A stretch of DNA of 64,000 nt from Nematostella vectensis (GCF_932526225.1 NC_064043.1:5261501-5325500), one strand, 5' to 3'. Positions 36,901 to 51,900 are shown, numbered from the stretch's first letter. Notes: generated by a model from the letters alone, not told the origin. Numbers and translations are program-made.

Positions 36901-39900
36901 ACAAGACACATATGAATCACAGGCAAGCATACATAAGACACATATGAATCATAGGCAAGCATACATAAGACACATGAATCATAAGCAAGCATACATAAGA
37001 CACACATGAATCATAGGCAAGCATACATAAGACAAACATGAATCATAGGCAAGCATACACAAGACACACATGAATCATAGGCAAGCATACATAAGACACA
37101 CATGAATCATAGGCAAGCATACACAAGACACACATGAATCATAGGCAAGCATACATAAGACACGTATGAATCATAGGCAAGCATACATAAGACACACATG
37201 AATCATAGGCAAACTAGAGCTGAACCTCTAAATTTGGCATTTGTACAAACCTGCTTGTTTCGTAATGCTGTAAACCAGGCCTCCAGCTCTTCGTCGGTTT
37301 CGCCCTTCAGTATGTGTGTTCTACGAACCATGCGAAAACGAAAAAGACAATTATTCTTCGAAGGAAACTAGAGTACATGGCAATCAACTTTTACGGGAAC
37401 ATATATACTTAGCCAGGTACCATATCAAGACAGAAAGGAAAACAACAGAAAAAGGTCTCAAAGATGACAAGGGAATCAGGTTAACTTATTGTTTCAATAT
37501 TAATATCAATTTAACAAAAAAAGAACTCACTTATCGAATGTGACAATCTCCAATAGCAAGGTCCCCTCATTAGTATTCATTGTGAGTGACGTCACGTTGG
37601 CCAGATCGATCACGCCCATTGGTTCCTTGTCGCCACACTGTCATTCACAGCAACAATTAATTGGATTCCCATTGTTTGGAAAAGGCAAATCGCATAACGA
37701 AACAAGTGCATTTCTCCGCATGAAGTGTTAAAAGGTTTTATTTACCCCGCGGAAGTACTTAAGCTGACGATCTTTGAACGTAAACCATCGCTTCTTCATC
37801 TAAATACAAAAACAAAAATTGTAATTAAACGTAAATACGTGAGCTATTTTCCAGCTGCATTATGCTAACCGAAATCTTTTGCATTAGAGTGTCCCTCACC
37901 CCCTTAAACTTTTTTTTCTTGGCGACCACCTTCACGTACTTTACCGTTGACTAAACTCGTTATTATACATTTTCAGTTTGTAAATGCTACCATTGACAGC
38001 CGACAAAAGAGGACATTTTTTTAATACAAGGGTTCTTAAATTAAGTGCAAACAAACCGCAAATGCGAAATAAAAGAGTTTTTAAAGAAACATAAAGTAGG
38101 TACATAATTAAAGTATCTTTTGCAGCTCTGTGTCGCTTGGAAAAAAAACTGCGTAAATATAACGTGGTTGAGTTTTTTCATCGAATTTTTCGGGTTTCTT
38201 AACTCAAAACTGAAACGGCATTTCGCCAGTCGTCGCCGCCGTGCTAAACTTGAAAACCCACAAGAGACCAATTGAAATAATAGAGAAGAAAATGGCGGCT
38301 GTTGGCGTTCAAGCTGACTAACCGCTCCTTCTTTGCGATACAGGTATCCCGATCTTTCAAACGTGTCCACCGGCGGAGACGAAACCACCTGGAAAATAAA
38401 CAGCATTTGGTGAATACAAAGCACGGGCAAAAGCACTGATAAAAAATCTAGAATGGTGAAACCATTTAACCCTAAATAGAAACATATATTTTCGACGTAA
38501 AAAAAGCATCCTTGAAATATAAGCTGTTAAGTCTAGCCAAGTCCAAAAATGGTAAAATAAATCAGTTCTTCAAATATCCCGACCAACGTAAACCAACACG
38601 TTTGAATCTAGCCCATGACTTCCTGCTAGAATATTGAGCAGTTTAAAAAGCAATAACTACCAAAGATGCTGTATTTACCTGTCTGTAATACGAGGGGAAA
38701 TTTGATATGAAAGAGTCAAGGCTAGAGAAAGCATCACACATCCTCGCGCAGCCATTCGAGAGGAGGAAACGCGCCGACCAGAGGCAGAAACTAGCAGAAA
38801 GCCGAACCCATCTAATTAAATTCTGCTTGGAAATGCTAATGCAGAGGCGTAAATGGAATATCAGATATCCCCTCAGAAATAAAACTGCAGAAATGTAACT
38901 GCAATGGAAAGCATTTAGAAATTCCCTAACGCTTTATCTCCACTAAAATTGGATGTTTAGATTTTCATTTTATTTTTTAACAAATATTTTCTTAGAAGAG
39001 GGAGGTGATATTAAAATATGGCGGCGGGGATCCCTGTGGATTTATAAGAAAAACAACATTTCTTTTCTAGCCCGACAGCAACAATAGAACATTTCAAATA
39101 GTATGAACTTGACATTTAAAATTTCAAATATCAATAGCTAGGGTAGACACAAATATATCAAATTATCAAATGGTATAGCTGGTTTTCAGGCTTTCACCAG
39201 ATAAGGCGATCATCGGCAGGCGATAAAATACTCGCACGATACAAAGAACAATTCAATTCTTAGATTGAGGACGAGTAGCCAAAAAGTTAATCATGCTATC
39301 TTTAGATTAACAATATTGCTAAAAGATGTTATTTATTACTTTTTGCATCCATAAACCCTATTCGTTGTTAACGTTTTGGAGAATTGTCACGTATTTATCG
39401 GCTCTGGATTCTAGTGATACGATAACTTTGTTTTGGCTATCCAAGGCACAAGGACGAAAATAATGAAATATATCGCAGTAGTCTTTTTATGCCTAAAAGA
39501 AAAATAGTTTTGAGGATTTTCCATAACGGCTGCAGAAAAAAAAGACGACTTCTTATCAACTGAGGTTTTCACATCCTCATTAAAAGTCACAAAGCAACAT
39601 AATAAGAATGGCGCCAAAAGTTGACAAATTAAACAAGCAATTATGACGATTCTTCCGAAATTAATCTACATCGGATAAAAACGCCATTTATAGACAATAA
39701 TCTATTTCTTATGTTAAATATTCATATAGCATACTTTAACGACAAATGACTCGTAAATATTCATATAGCATACTTTAACGACAAATGACTCGTAAATATT
39801 CATATAGCATACTTTAACGACAAATGACTCGTCTGACGGAGAAGCACATGCAGAAAAAATCGATTCCATTTCATTATGGATCAGCCAATCAGTGGAGCGA

Positions 39901-42900
39901 TAAAAGCACTGCCCTTAGGATTGCGCGCCGCAAAAAAAAAACGGATTTCAAATCTGAAATCCGTGACGCTGTTTTCAAGTTTCATTCTTGAAATATTACT
40001 GTCCATAGATTACCTGTTGCCTTAGAAAAAGAAAGGAGATGTTTATATTGTAGGATGGATTGAATAGCACATTGATTCAGGTGGATTTAAAACTTATTTT
40101 AAAAGAAAAGCTAGAATGGTCTCGTAGAGAGAACTCTATTACTACAAATGCCAGTATTCGGCGAACTCTCGACAACAATTTCCTACTGCTAAGCCGCTGT
40201 TTAGCTTTTGTCATTCAAACTAACGGAATAGTATGCGTCCTCTTTTTACTGACGCTAGAAACGTTAGCAAAACTATTCTGTTTCCGCAGAGGCTTTAAAT
40301 ATACAATTTCATATTTGTGTTTATTTATTCCCTAAAGGAATTGCATGTAAATCTTTAGGTCAGCGCCTTTGGAAAGGTGGTGAGATAAAGCGTTTCATTG
40401 GACAGGCACCGACATCGTTTTACAAGACGGAAGCAATTTTGCTGTTGGAAATCCTTGGTGAGACTTAGCAGAATATTGACAAAACGCAGTAACTTTAATA
40501 TCAAACAAGCACAGCAAAGGCGCATCCGTTGTCAAACAAGTCTCAAGGAACAAACAAACAAAAGTCCCACAAAATGACAGATTAAAAACGTACCTCGTAA
40601 CTCGGCGGTTCGGTGATGTCTACGATTGGGGTGAAGGTGTCATCTGACAAAAGCAGTACGATAACATCAAATTACACATTTCATACAGCCATTTAGATAT
40701 CATAATAACACCGTGTCTAACCAATCAGCACAACAACGCTATGTTCTTCCTTTTAGAATTTGAATATAAATATTTTTTTGGTCCGACAAGATTATGATAT
40801 TTGGGGTGTAGTCCAACAATACGTATCTAAAAAATAAGTTGCAAAGTATTGGGATGCCTTGAACCCAGTAAATTCGCGTGAATCAATAATGCCAATACTT
40901 TTTCGATTCAATTTTCCCTATGATTTTGCTGAGCATTGATTTGGTAATCAGTAACCTAAAGCGGAAGTGGGGATTGCACAGTATTACAGCATTACAGTAT
41001 ACTACTTACCCGACTCACTATCAGCCCCGTTCTGCCGCAGAAGCTCCTACAAAAAGAAGAAAGTATTAGTACCTAAAAAAAGCGAATTGGGCAAACATCA
41101 AAGGGAACTCACAGCCTGTAGATTCTTCCCAGCAGCCACTGCGAGCTCAAGCGCTGGGTGTAAGAAGGAAAAAGCATTAGACGCCCTCGCCCAACCGGAT
41201 CGTCGCATTCGTGCCATAGGACTACTACACTGTACTATTACACTGCACTACCAGAAGATGCTTGGCATAAACGCAATCCTGTCCCATAAAATAGTTTGAC
41301 CATGCTAGATGTAAACCTAGAAGTTCTCAAACAAAAGTTGATAAAAAGTATCGAACATTCAAGAGAGAACTTCAAGACGGATGTAAATGTCTGCTTTATT
41401 TAGAAATATTAAGAATAGAAAGTTTCGCATCCAGTTAGTTAAGATGGCGCACCGGATCGCACCGGATCGATGCTAAATGCATTCAAAAATGATGATCGAA
41501 ATGATAGACTGCCAAATGAAAGACTGAAAAATGATAGACTACGAAATGATATGGCTAGGAAATTCTCAAAACCATACAGTAAAAATATCGGTGCGTAGAT
41601 TTGGAAACTTTGTTTACGGGACATTGTGCATATAAGGAAAGAATTTAAAAAAAAACTTACGAGTTCGTTGGTCCTCGCTATCTGTTGGCACGTACTTTAC
41701 CTGAGAAAGAGGACATTAAATAAATGGTTAGTAAAAGAAAATAGACTTAGATGATGGTCAGTAGGATGAAGGGGTAGGAAAGTGAAAGGAGAGAGTCGAT
41801 CAGGTTGATGGAAGGGAATACAGGATTTAACATACATCGACTTAGCAAGATGAAGGGGTAGGAAAGTGAGAAGAGAGAGGTGAGAAGGTTGGACAACATA
41901 ACATACATTGACTCTGTTGATAATCAGTTCAAAGGTCCTCATGACGTCATCTGTCTGAACAGACTCGCGTAATGCCTGAGGAATTAATATAAGCAGAGAG
42001 TTACAAGCAATCACGCCACCATTTTACGCTAATAATAACTTACTCAAAGAATCCATTTCCATCTGCTGATTCAAGCAAGTAACTGAGATATATTAAATGA
42101 AATATCGTTACGACTTCAACCGTGGATGGTTATTTAGAAGTTTTGCAAATAAGCCGTTGTATTTTCAATTGTAAACAATGACAGAGGAGTGGTTGATCGA
42201 CATTTTTAAATGCTTGAAAAAAGACATTTCTAATAAGGTTCGATTCAGCCCTTGTTGCTTTTGATGATCACAATATACTAACTTTAGCACGACGTGAGCA
42301 TCAAGACGATGAAAACTATTAAATGATTAAAAATTATTCCTTGAGCACGAATGGGCTTGGGCCTCGTGGTTTAATGACTCGTGGATCAGAAGGTTGAGAG
42401 GAACTGTTTCAGTGAAATCACACTAGCTAGTATGTCAAATGGCAAAGTCAAAACCGTTCTCTGGTCTGGTCATCTAGCATTTTTTGTCTTTCAAATCCCG
42501 CACTTTTTGCTACTGATAGACTAGGCTACGAGATCACCCGATCAGATAGATATTTCACTTCCCTGATATTTGCACGGGAACACAGTTCCATTGAAGTGGA
42601 TATGAAGAGGTCAACACTGTCTAGGCGACACCGAGATGTGTAGAAGCCCGCTCGTGAGGCCTAACACGATTGGCTGGATTACCTCATTCTTCTATTGTAA
42701 TCCCGTACTATTGTTTTGATTTCCAATGTTTTGTCTGTGCGTGGCGAATCAATCAATGTGGTAAAATCTTCTGATAGCTTCTACATGACCCGACTCACCT
42801 GCCCCAAGGCGTCCACATTGCCGTACTCTGGTAGGATCTTGCCGTATTTCTTGTATTCGTATTTTGCGCAGATGAACTCTCTTCTCTTTGCACTGAAAGG

Positions 42901-45900
42901 TAACACAAGCATGCAATCAGGAGAAACTCAACTAGAGTAATTGCTTGGCATTTTGTGCTCTAAGCCCAAAGAGCTACTAAGTCAATTCCGAATACTAAAC
43001 AGCCACTCCCGAGTATCGTCGATTCGTTCATTATTGAATGATTTCCGAGAAATACCGAGAGCTCCTGACGAATACCTTTACCTTCGCAAAAGGAAAAGGG
43101 TGCATGCATGGAATGTTTTCCTGTCAAACTGAGCTCTTAACACAAAAAACGAGTAATTCCCGAGCCTGCCCCGAACATTGCCGAGTACTTTCCGAGAGGG
43201 GCACGGGTGGAATTGTTGTCAGTTGTTTACCTGTCCGCATCCGGTCTTATCCTGTCGTCATCCGGGATCTTGAACTCGAGAAGCTTGTTAGCATTTTCAT
43301 TGCCGATCTTGACCATTAACTGGAGAGATCAAAGAAATCAACTTTAACCGTAATATGAGGATATCAAGTCAAACAAGTGAATTCTTTGGGCCCAAGGAAT
43401 CAAGATGCCTGTAAAAGTTTTTTTTTTGCCAAAAAAGTCATAACTGGAAAAAAAACTAGTTTGCTTATTATTCCCTCGCAAAAGGGCGAACTAACAAGTT
43501 CAAATGTGTGAAAGGTATTCTATAATAATAATGAATAACATTTATATAGTGCTTATACATCGCTGTTCTAAGCGCTTCACAATTCAAAATAATATTTTTA
43601 AGAAGTCTAAAAAGTCTAAAAATCTAAATCTAATCTAAATCTGAATCTACTGGCGTATCGATTTATAAATAAATCAATTACTAAATTAATAAATTACAGG
43701 CTAAGTAGCAAAAGAAAGTTAAATAAATAAATAACATAACATAACAAACTTGTGTACATTTATTAGATATCATAGGCCATTTTAAAAAGATATGTTTTTA
43801 GCTGAGTTTTAAAACAATTGACATTTGAAGAAGAACGAATTACAAAGGGCAGCTTGTTCCACAGTCGGGGGGCGGCCACAGAGAAAGCAAGTTGGCCATA
43901 GTTTGTTTGGAGAAAGGAGGGCTCTACAAGCCGTAAACAGTCCTTAGATGATATTCTATTCTATCGTTTAATTCATAACCGAATGATTAAAAGCACAAAA
44001 AAGACATTAGGTCAGGTGCTGTTCCAAGCAAGAAAGAGTTCGACAGTCACATATATTCTATCTTAATAAATACCTCTTTCAGATCGTCATTCCATATTTT
44101 CTTGTCCATAAGAAGAGACCGAGGCTTGGAGATGTTTGAGCCCAAGCTTCTGTGGGAACCTGAAACAATACAGCAGTGGACATCAAGGGAAATAAAGATG
44201 GAGCGATTTGGGCAACCTCAGAATAAATTTACAGCTCAATAAGGTTCTACCGGACTGCTATAATAATTAAGCCTTGACATCGTTACTCGCGTTAACGCAT
44301 TAAGTTATTGTTAAGTTGTTTTAAAAAAAAATTTTGTTAGTTTTACAACTTCCTATGCTTATCATGACACGTTTTGGGAAAAAGCTCTATTAAAAAAACG
44401 TCCAAGCAAAGACATTTCGCTTAACACTAGAGAAACTATCACAAACACACTACCTTATTTATTAAACATAATGTAATTAATGTCGATAACCTGGTGTCAA
44501 TGACATTAAAATGTTGTTAAAGGGTATTACTTACCACAACAATTTCCACAGATGCAAACAAAATGGTTGACTGAGGCGTGAGGATAAGGATCTGAAAGGA
44601 AACAAAACTTGTATGAATCAAATAGGTAGGTAGATAGACTTCATAATGTCAAACAATAAAAATTGCAAGGGTACATAATTGCTGACTACAAAAAAAACAG
44701 ATGTGAGTAGCTGTCCGAATAATTATCATGAGAAGAAAGTTTGTTTAGACATGGTTATTTAAGTAAGAAAGCATGCTTTTACGCCCTCGGTGATATTGTC
44801 ACATTGGTGAGTTGAGTATATTGTCAATTAATATGCATCATGGAAAGAAAATCCGTTTGGACCTGGTTGAAGTAAAAAAGAAGAAATTGTGTTGTATTGT
44901 GTCACATTCTCTTAACACAACTGTGTGTGTGTCTCTTGTACCAGGCAAAGCTATAAAAGATGCAATACCTTTGTTGCCGCAGTCAGCGCATTTTCTGTTG
45001 CTTGGATTTGTGAATACATATTCTAAAACCTGCACAGACAAACACATCTTATAAGAGACAGTATTAAAAAGCTGAAGGTGGAGTAGAGGAGGGCATGGCA
45101 CTTACTGCAGGGTCACTGAGACCAATCTGAATGGCTCTCTGTACTGCTTCAATCCATGAGCTCACTTCGAAGTCATTCTCCACCTGGAAACTTAGCAAAA
45201 AAAACATTTTTTTTTTCATTAATGGATCTATTAGTGGAAGTTTAGGGTAAATAGGCCCTGAATGTCTTAGTAGATGCACCTGTTGAAAATTGCAACCTGA
45301 GAATTGAGAAATCCCTGACAGAACGAGCATAAGATATGTGTAAAATATACCGGTTGCCAGGGGGGATTATGTGAGTGACTTGGCTAAAACAAGAAGAATC
45401 TTCTTTGCTGGAATTTTTTTAAGAATTAGCAAATCCTCACAATAACTGTGTCAAACCCCCTCTAGGCAAAATTCTTTTTCCATCCGTCTGCATATTTGTG
45501 ATAGGTAGAGTGACAAAAAACAGAATAATCTCTTTTATTTTTACCTGAATGTCTTTTGTGATGTGATGATATTAAATCGGTTTCGGTGGTTTGGGTCTTG
45601 TTTAACACTTGCAAGCTGAGCCTCAATGGAATGAATAGGGGTCTCGAACTGAAAGTCCTGAAAAACACAGAGTTTTAATGTTACAGGGTGTCTTGAAGTG
45701 AAAATTCTATTGAAAAAATATTTTTGCATCTTCAAATTCCCTACTACATTACCTTTATTATAGCTAGAAAAATGTTTGGATTTTAATTATCTTCTCGATA
45801 TAATAAGAAAAAAACGAATTTTGCTTTAAGACTTTGTCTAAGCATCAAGGTGTTATAATCATTTAATCCTCTTATCACTTACTGGAACCATGTGTTCCCT

Positions 45901-48900
45901 ACATCCGGGACCTTCAGTTATAGTTAATTAGCATACTGTTTTTACCCATAAATCGTGAATTCAACAATCTAAAATTTAGTTCCTTTGTCTTGCAGAAAGT
46001 CCTATTAGCGTTCCAAAATATATAACCGATGGATAAACAAAAAAGCCGGGTCTCAGCCGCGCTTTCCTGGTTTTGTGTGAGCTCGGCTTTTCCTTGTCTT
46101 CACCATATATGTGAAGGAATTCTTGCTTGTAACTTGTTTTTCTCATGGCGAAATTCGAAACTCTCTGTAAAGACTCGGTTTTCGCCTCTTTTTGGTCAGT
46201 CTGTTTATCTAGAGCTGATTATAGGATCACCTTGTTGACAGATAACTCAAGTAGGTGTCACACTCTCCAAGAACTTTCAACTGAGATTTTCTCGGCTTAA
46301 TGTGCATAAAGTATAAGAGCTATGACCGCAAAATTTGGCAACAGGCTAGGTTATTTATTCAAGAGCAATGCTGTGTTCGGCTTTGGAGAGATTTTGAGCG
46401 GATCACATTTTATGTCCTCCGGTGTCGTGTTACCTGGAAATTATTTAGTCCTCTGACTTTGACTTAAAATTTGCATAGGAACAAAGAAAAAATCTCAAAG
46501 GCGAACACAGTTTGGTAGGTGTGTATATGGTGATTGACATAAGCCATAAAACGTAAAGATCTGCCGGCTAGTTTAGACACATTAGGGTTTTTAAGGGATT
46601 TGATTGGCTAAAAACTAGCGCGTGATTAAAACCCATTAAAAAATAAAGCATTTCATCAAACCTAGAAACAAAAAGAATTATCGTATTTCCCAATGACATA
46701 CAATGACATATAACATGAGCATATTCGATTAAATCTGACGTTCTTCCTTGACACTTTGGGTTTTTAGACATCCCGCGGGCTGAAAGCACCCCGTAACCTT
46801 AAAGAGATCTATTCAGCCACTTTCTTCTTTCTTCTTTTTGTGGCTAATCAACGGAATTTCACGGAATTTGTTGTTCTTATTGTACTTTTTTCATTGTCAC
46901 AGTTGCATTTTTCAAACAGTTGTAGGAAACAACCAAGCCCAAAAGCTGAGTGCCCTTAGGTGCTATCTGTATACAGTTATACTTCTGTTGCTTCTTGTGG
47001 TTTTCCATGCTAATAGAGGCCTGAAGCCCTACAAAATTCACATCTATTTCCCATATAATGCAGCAGGGGTCTGCTGTGTATGATATGTTGTATGACTGTT
47101 ATGTGTCATTCTTATGTAACACTCCTTCATACTCACGTCGTATGTGTCATAGTAACAGATCGACCCTCCCTTTATGGCAACATATCTAAGAACAAAAAAT
47201 CATCATAATATTAGATAAACTTACATTATATATACAAGGGGTAGGGGGGGGGGGACAAAAATTTTGCAAATGACATTACATAACAACAACAACATCATCT
47301 ATCCTTCAGATATTTAGGGATTTCAGTTACTTCATCAAGAGAGTGAGCTTTAGCTATGATATTCCTAATCCTGCATATGTCTTTCAAATATTCCTCAATA
47401 ATTCAAGGCAGAAGTGACAAAACAAAGAAATTACCTTCTTTTCCAATCACCCATCATGTTGTGGCCCTGTTTCTTTAACCAGCCCTTCACAAACACAGAG
47501 AAAAATGGTCTTTTAAAAGGATAATAAAGCATTTTTATTATTACAAGCAAAATAAAAATAGAAAAATTGCCACATAGAATTTTTGTTACTTTTCTTGTTT
47601 CATAAACTTTGGCAAGACCTCCCTAAAAGGGCTACAAACTTTGGGGGGCACAGATGATCCATGAAAGTCATTTGTCATAAATTCACCTCTTTGTCTGGAT
47701 CACTCATGGTACCTCCAGGCTTCTTAACAGAATCATCAGCCTGTTTAAAAAATATTAATAGATAAATCTTCTGGTACTAGAAGAACTTTTACCCTAGAAG
47801 AATGGGATCACAGGGAAGACAGATTATATGAGGAGGATGTGATTGGTTTACTTTCTGAAACCTAAAAGTACTTAATTTCAATCCATTTACATCCACTTGA
47901 TGAACGATGTTCAAAGCAAAATATCACATTTACCAGCAAGATTTTGACTGAAATCACTCTGCATCTGCCTACCTATGTACCTTATATTGAAGAATAGCAG
48001 CCATTAAAGTCTGGGCCCACAGGTTCATGTCCGCTGAAAAACAAAGATAGAGAAAAACAATGCTTTTAAAACAAACATTAAGTTTAGAAGCAAACATTTT
48101 AATCAAATTCTTACTAATTCAATAAAGTAATATCTATTCAGATATTACTTTATTGTGATACCATAAATTGTGATCTAGATTTCCCGTTTTGCATGATCAT
48201 TTCTAATTTATGATGATTTTTATTTCTATAAATAATCCGCTTTACATCACAACTTGCTCAATGGGGGGTACCAGGGTGGGCCAGGCCAGTGGGCCATCCA
48301 CCCCACCCACATTTAAACACACATTTTAGACAAAATGTATTAGTCATTTATCTTTTATAGACATTATTAGTGCCCCACTTTGGTGCGATGGCACCCATCT
48401 TTCAAGATTATTTCAGGGAACAACTAAACTGTACAGTATTTCTCCTGAAACCCTGACATCTATTCGTCACGTGAATGTCAGGGCAAGTGATTGCAAGGGC
48501 ACACTTACTCATGGTGTCTGAGGCAAGCATAAAAACACGGTTCCCAGTTATTAGGTTGAAACGGGCCTTTCTAGTCTGCAAGGGAAGATAAAACATGTAC
48601 TTCAGCATCCAACAACCATCCAATTAACCATTCACATACAGTAAACACATCAATTTAGGAAAACACCCAGTTTCCTGGAATGTTGCTGTGCCTTTTTGAC
48701 ACGGATTGCTTGTTCATTTTCTTTTTCCTGTGACTTTGGCTTGCTAAAATTTTATTTGTTTTTGTTACCAAACAGTCAGATAACAATTGGTCAGTTCCTA
48801 AGTATTACTTATGATATAAATATCTGTTTTTGAGTATTTATCAAAGAGCTTATTTCATATACTACAGTCGCTGACTAGCCATCAGCACAGATACTTCTAA

Positions 48901-51900
48901 TACTCCTTTGGTTTGGCAATGACTGTATTTAAAGAAGCTCACAATATTGGAGTATTTTTTTATTCTACTTTATCAATGGCACCTCACGTAAACAGCAATG
49001 TAAAATCTGCTTTTTACCACCTCGTAATATTTCTTAAGTAAAACATTATATATATTTTGATGCTACCAAAACATTAGTAAATGCATTTGTTATCTTCAAG
49101 ATCAACAACTGCAACTCTTTATTATATGGTCTCCCGAAATACAATGACGAGTGTGGGTTAGAATGTTAGCCACTAAGCATAGTCCATGAATGAGAAGTTC
49201 CTCTTCTAGTCAAGTACAGGGTAATGAAGTGAAATGAGACACAACCTACATAGCTTTTATAACCTCTTCATCTGAGAAATAATATAATACAACTGTTACT
49301 CCTCTAAAATAATGCCAATCCGGTCGACCCTGTGCCAGTATCACACAAATCTCTTGTTGACACAAATCTCATGTTTATGTTTATTTTGTTTTTTAAACTC
49401 ACTTCACCAGGCTCAACCAAAACATCCTTCATCTGCGTCACAGGAATGATGTGAAGAGACTCCTGGGAATCCTGAAAAAAAAGATATTTTAAATTAAGAA
49501 CTCACAAGTTATCCTGGGTGAGGAAAGTTATGCCAATATTTGGAAGAATTACAGTAACAGTAATGCCTGGGTGCATACAAACTGGTAAGGGTGATCAAGG
49601 CATCGTAATATGCAATATAAATCTTAATACAACTTCAAAAAGCAACTTCAAATCCAATAGTCATACTAGTCCAATAATTTGACAAATGTATGCATGACAT
49701 TGTACCCTTCAATTGTTTTACCTAATTCTATAATACGCTTAGTGGCCTGAGTTGTTTCAGACAATACCACCATGCATAAATTTGTTGGTATTTTGGACAA
49801 CCCACTGGATAGTGATGAGATGAGGGATCATTAAATCAAGGAACAACTTTACCTTGTTTGTGTAGTATTTGAGAGAGGTCCCATCAAAGACAAACCACCT
49901 CTTTTTCCAGCCTTTGTTGTTCTGTCGCCTGAAGTATCAATAAAGTACTCAATGCTTCTAATTTGATTGACAAAAAAATGGTTAAAAAAAGCAGCTCTTA
50001 CCCTCCTTGTTTGTACAAATAACCACTTGTTGAACGGAGATTCTATAATCAATGGAAAAAAATATCTCAGTGCAAGATACATACAATAAGAATAAAGGTA
50101 TACCAGTGTGCATATTTTCATTGCCAAAAATTCTGCACTTTATTACTCACAGTATATTCAAACATTTTGACAAAAAGGATGGAGAGGATGCAATCTGGGA
50201 TGAAATTATCATCACATGTACAAAATTGGCAACAAGGGTGGTGATGGTAGAAAACAATACAATTAATTTTGGAAATTATAAGAAGCATTCTGTGTAATAG
50301 ATACATTTTCTACTGTTTTCTACTGAACAAGCAAAAGTCAAACCCTAAGAAATACTGTAACGCACATAAATATAGATATTTTAACTTTTGCATCTTTGTT
50401 TTTTATGCAGTGCAGATTTACAACAGAAATAAAATGTCCATAGTAACAAGTATCGTCTTACTCTTGGGCCTGCTGCAGCTTGAGCAGGTGAGGTTCCAAG
50501 GCTATCAGTACTGTCACCTCTTGGCTGAAAAAAAAAACATGACAAGCTCCTTCAGTTTCTATGAAAAAAGACAATCCATGCTAGATTTACATCATCTTTT
50601 AATTCAAAAAAATCAGGAGCATACAAGATCTTGGGCTTTTTTAAGATTTTTTTAGCAGAGCCTAATTTTCGCTCAGCACCACAGTGTCTAGACATTTCAC
50701 TGTTTTTTTTCCACAAATCACCCCTGAAATTTACAGACGTTTTACACTGATTCACCCCTGAATTTCACTGGCTTCTCACACTGAATCACCCATGAATTTG
50801 GAAGAAATGCCAAATCAAAAAGGAAGTGAAATAATAACCTTAGAATTAAATAGAATTCTTTAGCTTTTCTGAATATATGTTCTACAGGTTATGAGTACAT
50901 GTCAAGTATAAAAATACACAAAATACATTCTATACAGGGAGACGACCAACAAAATGTTCCTCCACTTACCTTTCTCTCAGGTACTTCATCAACCAAGTCG
51001 TCTGCTGACTCATCACTCTCATAGTCAAACAATTCTTCTCCTGCTCGGCCTCCAGCCATGGCACTGATTTTCTTGAGCATTTCATTATTGATTGCTTGCG
51101 ACTCCCTACTTTTGCCTCCCAAGCCTGGACCAACGACAGAGAATAATTTGGATGGGTGCGCACCTCTTCTCCCAGCTTTACGCTCTAGCCTAGGATGGTC
51201 TACTCGGTCATAAACAGGCGAAGCTGGCTTAATAGCTTCTATTGACTCATACGTACCAGCCTCAGAAGTGGAATTCTGTATGTCCACTTGATCATATACT
51301 TGAGAATAATTATCATCAACTGGGACAGGGTTCGTGACCCCAGTACCCCCCATTAAATCATAAGTGGAGTCTGTTACTAGGTCTGCTTTAGAGGCAATTG
51401 GCTTTTCAATCAATCGCTCGTATGAATGATGAGCTTCAGCATAGTTATTACCATCAGCTGTGTTAGTAGTCTTCAAATTACCATCTCCTGAACATTGAAA
51501 TACGAAAATTGTCAAAAGACTATAGCATGCTGTATAATTAATTGCTGAAATCATATTAACATATAATTTAGGGTTATTTGTTTAATTTATGTATGGTGAT
51601 AATCATAAGTATGGGGAATAGAAACAGAAAGTTTTCACCGTTTTAAGCTTTGACATTCAGTCTGGTACAGTATTTTAAGTATTATTATAACTCTGAGCAT
51701 ATTCAAAACGAAATTCCTCCTACCTCTTTTCGGCAACATAAGGTCACTGGCACTTTCCAACCTGGCAAGAGGTGCTTTTGATGGGGGCTCTTCCACTCTA
51801 CATTCCTCTTTAGATGAAGACTCACTAGAATTTGTAATGTCATGAACGCCTTGTGCAAAGTTTGCTGGTCTGTCTAGAGACCTTGATTTCTTTATATCAC

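Noticed and set aside
35401-37213. Regular short repeats that might suggest a CRISPR array or cysteine-rich peptides
   Set aside because: Units are directly tandem without unique spacers, in an intron of a eukaryotic gene; the cysteine-rich frames merely translate the repeat.
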